Source: Larix sibirica
Lineage: Eukaryota > Streptophyta > Pinopsida > Pinales > Pinaceae
Direction: 5' to 3'
DNA length: 13,433 nt
NCBI GenBank assembly: GCA_004151065.3
Contig: NWUY0300000870.1
Span: forward strand, 179,085-192,517
Shown: positions 1-7,980 of the stretch, piece by piece
Position numbering within the stretch: the stretch's first letter is position 1
Layout: the number at the start of each line of letters is the position of its first letter
Notes under the pieces: generated by a model
Told to the model about the DNA's origin: nothing
What the model saw: the letters and a program-made list of their open reading frames with translations, nothing else
Database searches by the model: none
Made by a program: the position numbers and the translations under genes

Positions 1-21
1 CTGAATTTCTTGTTTACATAT

Positions 22-219
22 CTATGAAGGCACTTAAGGACCACAATAGTTAAATATAATTAAAATTAGTATTTTCAAAGCTGCGTGGTGTTAAGTTGAA
101 TTTAAAACTCCAATTTTAACATAGCTTTAACCTAATCTAACCGGCAGTGACAAACCCTAAATAGAATACATAATAAAACAAATTCAAAACACTAGATAGC
201 GAAATCAATTCCAGGATAC
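22..219 (-). other. Rab7 intron 2 (198 nt, GT-AG)
   Basis: On the minus strand it begins GTATCC and ends CCTTCATAG directly before ATATGTAAAC of exon 3. It is AT-rich, as plant introns are. Its phase places the junction inside the Gln codon between MN and YVNKKF, which fits uninterrupted Rab7 protein on either side. Confidence 0.65.
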
Positions 220-246
220 TAATTCATCAGCGAGGTTTTACCGACC
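220..246 (-). other. Rab7 microexon 2 (27 nt)
   Basis: This exon is one leading base, eight codons (VGKTSLMN) and two trailing bases. It follows an acceptor with a T-run ending GGGCAG and precedes the donor GTATCC. The Lys-Thr pair is the nucleotide phosphate and magnesium binding pair of the P-loop. The last two bases read TA where CA is expected, which creates the split stop codon. Confidence 0.72.
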
Positions 247-535
247 CTGCCCACAAAAAATCAACAAAACCCAAATGTCAATTTTCAATATGGCTGAAAA
301 CCCTGACGCCGATCCACCGAATTTAGCAGCCCAAAAGAAATAAAACTGGCTAAACTGCGTTTCTCGGGCTACCATATTAAAACAAAATAATCACCATTTA
401 CAACCTAAAATTCAATTCAAACGCCTAATTTAACACAACCTAACAATATGGAATGACACAACCCATCCAAGCTTTGTAGAACCGAGCATGTGATGGAAAT
501 TTGTTTATCCTACAAGTGGAGGACATGCATTCAAC

Positions 536-547
536 TGCATGCATGCA
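536..547. repeat. 12-bp perfect palindrome TGCATGCATGCA
   Basis: The sequence is its own reverse complement and contains two overlapping CATGCA (RY-type) motifs. In plants RY motifs are bound by B3-domain factors in seed promoters, but no gene start is visible nearby, so function here is unsupported. Confidence 0.5.
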
Positions 548-680
548 CACATAAATCCATGTATGTAATCATTTGATCTGAAGTTGCAGCCCTCAGAAAT
601 TGCAGGTGATTGCTTGCACGACAAGTAAGTTAGAGTGTGAAGTTTCATGGGTAAAGTTTTAAGGTAAGGTTTTATTTTTT

Positions 681-701
681 ATCTATTTATTTATTTATTT
701 T
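681..701. repeat. TTTA microsatellite
   Basis: A short run of about five tandem TTTA units in T-rich DNA. Confidence 0.7.
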
Positions 702-1061
702 AATGTCATGCAATGAGAAAAAATAGTGAATTCAAGGTAATTGTCCAATTAGAAAATAATAATTTCTTTTTTCTAACTAATTATAAATACAAATTTTATG
801 CTAATTAATCTAAATTTAGAAAAAAAATATTGATTGTAATTAATAGAAACAACCGGAACATATAGTCTCCTACCTACGGTAGGGACTAATAAAACTTTAT
901 ACATTTTCAAAATGTCTCCACCCATTCTCATATTATAAAATATGTAACTCAATAAAGACATCACTCCGGAACCTACATTCCAAAACATAAATACCATAAC
1001 GTAATATGATTATATATAACTTTAATATAATACTCATAAAATATTATTCAATAATAAATTA

Positions 1062-1145
1062 TGATAGTGCACACTCTTTTCAATAAAATTGAAACATTGT
1101 TAACAATAGTGCACAAGCATTTTAATAAAATTGAAAATATTTTTA
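1062..1145. repeat. Tandem duplication, 42-bp period
   Basis: Two diverged copies share ATAGTGCACA and AATAAAATTGAAA at a spacing of 42 bases. Because 42 is divisible by three, the overlapping open frame repeats an IVH...FNKIE motif. This helps explain its length without implying coding. Confidence 0.7.
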
Positions 1146-1735
1146 TAATAACTATATCTCACTATCTCCCATTCATTCAAATTTCAGACCACCTTTCGTT
1201 CAACCATCCGTTCAAACCATGTACAGATATCTATGTGGACCTTTTACTATTAAATAATATCTATAAAAAGATTATAGGCGTTAGTGGACTTTTTGTGTGG
1301 GAATGAAGAAACAACTATGTGCTTACCATATTTTCTAGGATTGGTGTTTGGTGCCTTGTCTAATATGCTTATTAGAGACCTGACTTTCATGGCATGTTAC
1401 TGACATGCAATTTCATTTTATTTAGAAGATTCTGAGAATTTCTTCATGGTGTACTTTATAACTATTAGTATTATGTTATCTTACTATATATAAGAGACAA
1501 TAAATTATTATCAATTATATAGTTAAATAATATTAATAATGATTCGCGCACTATAGAACTTTTGACTTATGGCCTATGTTAGGCTCCTTTCAACTTTTAG
1601 TGTTTTAGAAAAATTGTGTGTTAGACGTTTACCCATATTCATTGCACTGCCTCGTCATATGATTCATGTACATTCCTGGTTGGACGGAATCCTTCATGCA
1701 CAAGTGACTCCTTGATCTTCAGTGTACCATTAATC

Positions 1736-1849
1736 TAATTATAAAACATGATTCCACATGTTGCTAACTTAACATGTAGATCAACATTTTATTAATTATA
1801 AAACATGATTCCACATGTTGCTAACTTAGCATGTAGATCAACATTTTAT
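1736..1849. repeat. Tandem duplication, 57-bp period, hairpin-forming
   Basis: Two adjacent 57-base copies differ at one base only (AACATG in copy 1, AGCATG in copy 2), so the duplication is recent. Copy 1 holds the inverted repeat ACATGTT...AACATGT. The changed base in copy 2 replaces this with TGCTAA-C-TTAGCA. Confidence 0.9.
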
Positions 1850-1914
1850 TTGATATACAATTTCAATGATAATTATTTGATCCAACTCAATGACAATTTA
1901 TAACCTAAAGGATT

Positions 1915-2696
1915 GGCACACCTAATCAGTTGGGTGAACATAATTGAGTAGGATAATTCGGGATGATCAAATTAGACTAAGTCAATGGATGTCTTAGTAT
2001 GATGCAAGGGAATTTGGGCAAAAGACCAATAGTCTTAGATAGGTTGACTAAAGTCGCTTAGGGAATAGTCGACGACCCCAAAGGCGCAAGAGAGGAGTCA
2101 TGGGAATTCCAACCAATTGGGTGGATGGAAAACGACAGACAATTAACAAAGCATAAAGGTCGAAGGCAATGCCGACCAGGGAACTAGAGAACATCGGAAG
2201 TTAAACCGACAACGACTAAAAGATGGCCAATGGGAAAATCAAGATACCGAGGAGCAGAGTCATTGGGGTAGTTTTAAAGTGGTAGAGCAGTTATATAGGT
2301 TGTTGCAAAAGGCCAGATGGTGGAATGTGCTAAGAGAAGGCACGTGAAGTATTTCATGAAGATGATCTATGCCTAGGAGTGCGTGAAGCTTCTAGAGGAA
2401 GATCAAGCGGGACTTTGAACTAGAAAACAACTAAAAATACTAGTTAGTGGACTGATAAGGGGGTTGTTGTTGTTGGTGTGGTTAGTAGGGTTGTTGTTGA
2501 AGTTGTGGAATCATTCGATGATAATTCTGACTGAGAACAAAGTTGATCTCTACATGTAATTTCCTCTTGTAAAGAGATTATTTCATTTAATTGAAAGCCA
2601 TAATTCTTGGCACATTTGTGTATTATGTGTGTGGTTGTCCATTGCATTTTGTTGTGTGCATTAATTAGCAGTCGACCAAGGTCACATCTGCATCAG
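1915..2696 (+). mobile_element. Putative 5' LTR and leader of Ty3/gypsy element (left end undetermined)
   Basis: The stretch lies immediately upstream of a tRNA primer binding site, where a 5' LTR must be, and is less AT-rich than the DNA to its left. It contains a TATATAG box (2292-2298), a GTT-rich run (about 2461-2510), and ends near a CA dinucleotide just before the primer site. It has no coding sequence. I could not find a matching 3' copy downstream, nor a definite 5' TG end or target duplication, so the left limit is only where composition changes. Confidence 0.5.
2292..2298 (+). promoter_or_regulatory. Candidate LTR TATA box (TATATAG)
   Basis: It is located about 400 bases before the primer binding site, a plausible place for a U3/R promoter inside an LTR. 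It is a motif match only, in a decayed element. Confidence 0.3.
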
Positions 2697-2697
2697 T

Positions 2698-2710
2698 TGG
2701 TATTAGAGCA
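2698..2710 (+). other. Primer binding site for initiator Met-tRNA
   Basis: TGGTATTAGAGCA differs by one C-to-T change from TGGTATCAGAGCA, the standard plant LTR retrotransposon primer site complementary to the 3' end of initiator methionine tRNA. It fixes the element's orientation (plus) and the right end of the 5' LTR. Gag opens about 135 bases downstream. Confidence 0.85.
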
Positions 2711-2845
2711 GTAAGTGTCATGTGTGAGAAGTCTTATTGTGATTGGATATGGCGAGAAACTACAGATGCAGTTGGGTAGAGTTGCATAGGACATCGTAAC
2801 CCAGTTGCAATTGGTGCAACGACTTAGTTGTTTGAGTAGAGTGCA

Positions 2846-3935
2846 ATGGCTCAGAGAGGCATACACGTCCACGGTAGAGGACGAAGAGTGCATGGGGGTG
2901 TTGGTGTGACCATCGACCATGAAATGTTTGAAGAATGCATTCAGACCATGAGGAGTCTGAATATCAAGTTAGCCGCAGTAAATGAAGCTCGGAAGAGAGG
3001 GACGGGTATTGAATCCCTTTACCATAGTGATGTTCAGGTTGAGGAAGAAGAAAATGCTCTTGATGGGGAAGAGGAAGAAGACCCAGGAGATAAGCTGTTG
3101 AAAGTACTGCCTTAGATGAATAATAGATCTAAGATGGAAGTATCTACCTACTCAGGGAACTTCAACCTTGAAGAACTGATAGATTGGATCAGGGAAATGG
3201 AGAAATAATTTGATATGGAGAAGATAGAAGACCCCAAAAGGGTAAAATTTGCTTGTTTGAAGTTGAAAGGTCATGCCTCATTGTAGTGGGACAATGTACA
3301 TGCTATCAAAGTTAAGAAGGGAAAAGATAAGGTGAGGACTTGGGACAAAATGGTCGCCAAGTTGAAGAACAAGTTCCTTCCCATTGACTATAGGATTTCT
3401 ATGTTCAGGAAATTGTAAAACCTGCGACAGAAGGAGTTGACCGTGCAAGAATTCACTAAGGAATTCTATTGATTTTTTGTGAGGTCGGGGAAGAGGTAGT
3501 CGCAAGGTACATAAATTCCCTAAAGTATTCCATTAATGATGATGATTTTTTCAATATTCAAGACAGTCGGAGAGGCTTATCAACTAGCCCTGAAAGCGGA
3601 GGAAAAATTATCGCTAAAGACTTCGACAGGAAAAGGAAATCCAAATGCTCAAAGATAGAATTTTGCTGCTACGAGAGGACAGACCTAGTGGGTCAAGGAA
3701 GGAGGAAATTCGTGAGGAACGATGAGAAGAAGGAAGCACCAGAAACTTCGCATTGCAATGCCGGCGATGAGGTGAGAACTCCACAAGTCGAGGTATTGAC
3801 GGTCGAAGGGGAGACTTCAAAAGAAGACGTGCAGGCCAACCCAAATTCATCTGCTACAAGTGTCATGAATTGGGACACAAGGCATATGAATTCCCAGAGA
3901 AATTGCATATCTCAAGTCGGTAGGATACCATGAGT
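2846..3935 (+). pseudogene. Decayed gag polyprotein of Ty3/gypsy element
   Basis: Gag forms the capsid of the virus-like particle and binds element RNA. It opens at ATG 2846 with an Arg/Gly-rich start (MAQRGIHVHGRGRRV) and an acidic stretch before the first stop (3113). The same frame continues as the Retrotrans_gag domain: YSGNFNLEELIDWIREMEK, RVKFACLKLKGHASL, then WDNVHAIK, TWDKMVAKLKNKFLP and NLRQKELTVQEFTKEFY. Stops lie at 3113, 3206, 3284 (a Trp codon to TAG), 3416 (probably Gln) and 3470. The frame then changes near 3488 (ARYINSLKYSI), returns near 3563 (TVGEAYQLALKAEEKLS), and changes again before the zinc knuckle at 3852-3893. The knuckle CYKCHELGHKAYEF keeps Cys, Cys and His but has Phe for the last Cys. 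It is non-functional but clearly recognisable. Confidence 0.9.
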
Positions 3936-4079
3936 CAAGAAATCAACGACAAGGTTGGTCTGACCACAAGGAACACCGTAGCAAACATTTTTTCAAAAGG
4001 AGGCATAAAACTGATGACCCAACGGACGCTATTGCAACCTAGTCGACAGGAAGAGAATGAGCCAACATAAAGGAAGTCG

Positions 4080-4549
4080 ATCTTCCAAACAAAAGTGAAT
4101 ATTCGGAACATATGTTGTATGACCATTTTCGATGGAGGAAGCACAGAAAATCTAGTCTTGACGGAGGTGATTGACAAGTTGGGGATGAAGTGCCAACTGC
4201 ACCCGAATGCATATCGAGTGTCATAGTTGCAGAAAGGTCACCATGTCACAGTGAGTAGACAGTTCCTGATCAAATTCAAGATTGGTGAGATATATGGCAG
4301 CATGCTATGTGACGTGATCCTGATGGAATCTTATCACTTATTATTAGGATGGCTATGGCAATATGATAGAATATGGTGTATGACAATCACATAAATATTG
4401 TCACAGTCGAGAAGGATGGAAAAATATTTCAACTGATTCCCTTGGAAGATGACAGAAACCACCATAGCAAGGAGAGTGGTTACTAGGAGAAAAGAGTGTT
4501 GATGTGTTCAACTAAAGAATTCCTGAAGGAGGAAGAGAAGCAACAATGA
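4080..4549 (+). pseudogene. Decayed aspartic protease (retropepsin) domain of the same element
   Basis: The protease cleaves the Gag-Pol polyprotein. The active-site box DGGST is at 4131-4145 (FDGGSTENLV), with Asp at 4131-4133. Family blocks follow in order: VIDKLGMKCQLHPNAYRVS, LQKGHHVTVS, FKIGEIYGSMLCDVI and HLLLGWLWQYDR. The usual reading of that last block is LLGRPWQYDR. A stop at 4224 replaces the Trp expected before LQKGH. Near 4378 the frame shifts, and the new frame continues as YDNHINIVTVEKDGKIFQL, the usual tail, with stops at 4484 and 4547. The DGGS form and the HP.PY, WLQKGH and CDV blocks are typical of plant chromovirus-type Ty3/gypsy elements. It lies between gag and RT in the expected order. 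Confidence 0.85.
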
Positions 4550-5009
4550 TACTTCACTATTTTTCCCAAAGGTCTAGATGTCGACAAGCAGACGAAGGAT
4601 ATCTCAACGGAGGTTGGAGAAGTACTGTCATAGTTTGAAGGAATAAAGTTCAATGAGATGTCAATGGGACTGCCATCGACAAGAAGTATATCACATCAGA
4701 TCGACCTGATACCAGGGTCAATTTTTTCGAACAAGGTGTCGCACTAGATGATGCCAATGGAGAATGAAGAGTTGAACCGACAAGTCCATGATTTGTTGGA
4801 TAGGGGATTGATTAGAGAAATTTTGAGTCTATGTGCAGTACCAGTTGTACTATCTCCTAAGAAAGGAGAGGAATGGAGGATGTGCACCGACTCAAAGGCC
4901 ATCAACAGGATCGCCATGAAGTATAGGTTTCCATTACCCAGGATGGATGATTTGATCGACTTCTTGAGTGAAGCGACATACTTCACTAAGATTAATATTA
5001 GATGCGGTA
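4550..5009 (+). pseudogene. Reverse transcriptase N-terminal part, truncated at motif A
   Basis: RT copies element RNA into DNA. In the same frame as the protease tail come the linker and RT fingers: LPSTRSISHQIDLIPGS, PMENEELNRQVHDLLDRG, LCAVPVVLSPKK, EWRMCTDSKAINRI, YRFPLPRMDDLIDFL and YFTKINIRCG. Stops lie at 4631 and 4745, both at positions where Gln or a similar residue fits. The longest open piece is 4748-5014. Motif A normally reads TKIDL with a catalytic Asp, and here it reads TKINI. Homology stops at about 5009, before the palm motifs (YxDD), RNase H and integrase. Residue pattern (IDLIPG, CAVP, YRFP) fits the chromovirus branch. Three defects, namely stops, a lost Asp and truncation, make it dead. 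Confidence 0.88.
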
Positions 5010-6002
5010 CATGAAGATGTCTGCGATGTCTTTGACTTAAAAATAAGAATGTATGGGATTGACATCATTGGCTTCCTAAGAAGGGAATATCCTCACTTGA
5101 AAAAAAATTCTTGCAAGAGATGGAATCCTAGTCTCATGTAGGATTTTGACTATTTTGTTGAAAAGGACACTCCTAGATCATTGCTTGAAGGTGAAGATAG
5201 TGACGAAGATCAACCCCTAGAAATATATCATTAGGAAGCCATTGTTGAAGAACCTTTAGTTGAGGATTTTGTTAAATAAATCGAGGAAGTCCATGGTGAA
5301 TATCTAGAGATGGAGGTTGAAGAGGAAACATACTTAAAAGAAGAACATGTCTAAGAAGAAATCCTCAAGGGTTTCCATCCATTGATTGTTGCAAATATGG
5401 AAGGACACAAGGAATATTTTGCGGAAGAATAATAAATTTGGAATTTTGAGGAAGCCAAGGAAGATGACATCTCGAGCCATAGGCTTGGAAATGATGGTAC
5501 TTTCAAACATGACGACCAATAATCCCTAATTTAAGGAAGTGAAGAAATGGTAAGTTACCCTTACTGTTGTTTTGAAGATTCCTATCATATCATGGGCCTT
5601 TTGGAAAATGACAGGATTCATATGCGTGATAAAGAAGATGATAATTATTAGAGGTTTCTTAGCCCTCCCATCTATTATTCTTCAAGAGTCGGGAGTGGAG
5701 TCCTTGATCTTTCGAGCCACAAATCTTCTGAAGAAGATGTCCATGATTTTTTCCCACTATACAGAAGAAAAGAGATTCTCAATTTGGATCAACCAAAGGA
5801 AGGATTTTATGTGGGCATGGAACAACATAAAAAGGGTTTTCATGAAGATCAAGAATAAAATGAAGAAGCTCTTAAGGAACCATTTTCAATTGAAAAGGGT
5901 TCTATTTTGAGCGGTAAAAAGAGTGATGTATCGCATGAAACAACTTTAAAGTTAAGTCGACAAACGACTTATTGCATTCGACAAAGACTTATCAGTCAAT
6001 GA
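5001..6002 (+). pseudogene. Unidentified acidic decayed reading frame, about 330 codons
   Basis: I do not recognise this gene. Reading frame 3 from GAT 5001 to TGA 6000-6002 gives protein-like, Glu/Asp-rich sequence, for example IDIIGFLRREYPHLK, DFDYFVEKDTPRSLLEGEDS, EEVHGEYLEMEVEEETYLK and KSSEEDVHDFFPLYRR. Ten internal stops lie at 5139, 5232, 5277, 5352, 5430, 5433, 5520, 5532, 5649 and 5856. All are TAA or TAG, as expected if CAA/CAG Gln codons decayed by C-to-T change. It begins where RT homology ends, so it may be a 3'-terminal or accessory frame of this retroelement brought close by deletion, or unrelated DNA at the breakpoint. A competing 112-codon open frame at 5572-5910 is hydrophobic and less protein-like. 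The purine-rich strand also favours Glu codons, so some of the signal may be compositional. Confidence 0.45.
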
Positions 6003-6654
6003 TGTGTCGAACAACAAACAAGGTTCAACAACATTATATCACATCGAAAATTAGTTTTCTCAATGACATATCACACAACCAACAAGTTTGAAACTTGGGC
6101 CAGCGGATAACATTTTGCAAGAGAAACCATTGTCAAAGTTGGCCAGTTGGATGACATATAGCACTAGAAACAAATTCTATTTGTGGCGTATCATGATAAA
6201 AACAAACTTCAAAGTTCAAGCAACATTCAATGTCACATTAAACCATAACAAGGAAACTTGAAAGAGGTGTGGTAAAGCAAATTTGCAACTAGAAAATATT
6301 TAGAAGGGTGTGTTAAGTTGTGGAAACTAAAACTTTGGGAAAAAGAAAGAATTTATTTAAGGCATCCATGCTTAGTACCAACTAGGAACAAGCTCACTTA
6401 GTGAAACTTTCATAAGCATGAATTTAAAGTAAAGAAATTCATAGAATTGTTCATGTTGAGGCTTTGGGGCAAAACAAAGGACTTGGCAATGGACAAAGTA
6501 AATTACAAGTACAACAGAAAATTGAAAGAAAAAAATGAAGGTTCAAACTTCCAATCTTTCAATCAAAGTAAATCGTCCTCTTAATATCAAATCTTAGGCA
6601 ATGAAAAATAATGGGAGGGGTCCCCGATTTCTCCTTAACATTGTAACCATAATC
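6003..6654. other. Non-coding stretch, possible 3' remnant of the retroelement
   Basis: No frame resembles a known protein. The left end has scattered TCGACAAA/GTCGAAC motifs and a short inverted repeat AAGTCG-ACAAA-CGACTT at 5954-5970. No copy of the LTR-like DNA at 1915-2696 was seen here, so a 3' LTR is not supported. Confidence 0.4.
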
Positions 6655-7485
6655 CTAATTTAGAGAATTTGTTTCTAACTCAATATACCCCAAACATAAT
6701 AACCCCTTGATACACCATAAACCTCAACCCATATGACCCCTAAATCTAAAATATTATGGCGTTGCACACTTGAACTCCCTAATATACTATGACCCCCGAT
6801 TACTATGGACCTGAACACAATAATACCCACTAATCCCTACGAACCATGATACAATCACCAATGATAAATTGTGACCTCGAAGATATTAACCCCTTCGTAC
6901 ATTATGTCCCCAAACACACCGACTCTATAGTACATTGATCCCCGATACATTATGATCTTGACCACTATGATCCCTAGAACACAAATCCATTAATCCATGT
7001 TAATCTTGACACAATCACCCCTAAATACACTATGGCATTTAAGATATTAACCGCTTAATACACTATGACCCCAAAAACACTAAACTTCGAATAAATTGAC
7101 CCCTAATACATTGTGATCTTGAACACATTAATCCCCTTATATCATTTGACCTCTCAGAGACTAACCTCCTCACACATTATGACCCTTAACCCCTATGAAC
7201 CCCAACACAATTACCCCTTAGCACAATATGATTTTGAACACATTAACCCCTTAATCTACTATAACCCCTAATTAACATGACTTTGAACATTATATACCCC
7301 CTAATTCATGTAACCTTTGACAAAATTATCTACTAGCACAATATGACCCCAAACATATAACAAAAAAAACACATGAAGAAACCAAACACACTAAACCCCC
7401 TAATACTTTGACCCTCCTAATGCTATATGTGCCCCAACAATCAAATCCCTCGACACACTATGACGTTAATCCCCTATGACTATTG
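6655..7485. repeat. Degenerate ~16-bp minisatellite (ACACATTATGACCCCTTA-like)
   Basis: The stretch can be read as about 50 head-to-tail units of 15-17 bases, such as ACACTATGACCCC, ACACATTAACCCCTTA, ACACAATTACCCCTTA and GCACAATATGACCCC. Unit centres repeat at 15-17 bases with frequent 31-33-base dimers. The plus strand is strongly C-over-G skewed. Units are too diverged to be a recent array. The CCCCTAA pieces recall plant telomere repeats but spacing and sequence do not match TTTAGGG. No coding sequence is visible inside. Confidence 0.75.
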
Positions 7486-7610
7486 ATCTGATCACCTTGA
7501 TCAACAAATTTACCTATTACTATGTATTTTTATTTTTAATTTATTATCATGAATAAAATTTAAGATGATGTTATGTAAGATGTTAAGGATGATAGAAAAC
7601 ATATGATGGT

Positions 7611-7980
7611 ATAACATCATGCTTATTGTCATTGCAAGTTGTTATAATTTAAAAAGGGCGTAAAAAGGTCAAATAAGGGTTTTGTTTTCAATTCCATCAT
7701 TCAACCATGTCTATAACATCATGTTTATTGTCATTGTAAGTTGTTATAGTTATAAAAAATGGGTAAAAAGGTCGAATGAGGGTTTTGTTTTCAATTACAA
7801 CAGTCAACAATAGCACAACACATAAGGAGAAGAGGAGTAGTTGGGAGAGGAGCGCAAAGAAAGCATTGCATGTGAGAGTTTTGTTTCCAATTACATCATT
7901 CAACCATGTCACAATACATAAGGAGAAGAAGAGTGGTTGGGAGAGGAGAGAAAATGGAGGAGAGCAAAGAAAGCATTGCT
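7611..7980. repeat. Composite tandem repeat (A-B / A-B-C / B-C)
   Basis: Three modules recur. A (ATAACATCATG.TTATTGTC...) is at 7611 and 7713, 102 bases apart. B (GAGGGTTTTGTTTTCAATTA...) is at 7674, 7777 and 7873. C (CACAACACATAAGGAGAAGA...GCAAAGAAAGCATTGC) is at 7814 and 7910, the second copy with an insertion of about 14 bases. Both strands stay open across it (7776-8213 plus, 7697-8002 minus). I know no protein family for either frame and the openness follows from repetition. Confidence 0.8.

Larger units (their letters stand above)
1..246 (-). pseudogene. Rab7/RABG3-type small GTPase, exons 2 and 3 (partial)
   Basis: Rab7 GTPases control traffic to the late endosome and vacuole. On the minus strand, exon 2 (246-220) reads G-VGKTSLMN, the end of the P-loop (G1, GxxxxGKT). 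Exon 3 (21-1, cut by the window edge) reads YVNKKFS. Joined, they match the Rab7 signature VGKTSLMNQYVNKKFS except for one codon. The Gln codon is split 2+1 across the intron and reads TA+A, a stop, where CA+A is expected. Introns use AG acceptors and a GT donor with consistent phases, so this is not a processed retrocopy. Exon 1 (N-terminus and GDSG) was not found. The family call is fairly secure because two separated blocks match in order and phase. Pseudogene status rests on one base (plus-strand position 221) and could be a sequencing error. Confidence 0.78.
247..1735. other. AT-rich non-coding stretch (possible start of Rab7 intron 1)
   Basis: No recognisable gene lies here on either strand. 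The first bases, read on the minus strand, are the T-rich acceptor tract in front of Rab7 exon 2, so at least the left part should be intron 1 if the Rab7 locus is real. The open frames at 773-997 (minus) and 1061-1306 (plus) are rich in Phe, Ile and Asn, resemble no family I know, and look like chance products of AT-rich DNA. Confidence 0.5.

Noticed and set aside
275-343. Small plus-strand frame MSIFNMAENPDADPPNL... with good ATG context
   Set aside because: It is 22 codons long and lies antisense to the Rab7 intron next to exon 2. No family match or continuation was found.
1061-1306. 81-codon plus frame
   Set aside because: AT-rich composition and a 42-bp tandem duplication (multiple of three) explain its length. 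No motif was recognised.
5572-5910. 112-codon open frame MKIPIISWAFWKMTG...
   Set aside because: It overlaps the acidic decayed frame, which is more protein-like and extends much further both ways. This one appears to be its shadow.
5001-6002. Stop-codon reassignment (TAA/TAG read as Gln), since all internal stops fit Gln
   Set aside because: The neighbouring gag, protease and RT have TGA stops, frameshifts and lost catalytic residues. Ordinary decay explains the pattern, and nuclear plant DNA uses the standard code.
6003-6654. 3' LTR of the first retroelement
   Set aside because: No similarity by eye to the LTR-like DNA at 1915-2696 and no polypurine tract next to a TG start.
6655-7485. 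Interstitial telomere array, because of repeated CCCCTAA
   Set aside because: Units are ~16 bases, not 7, and tandem CCCTAAA copies are absent.
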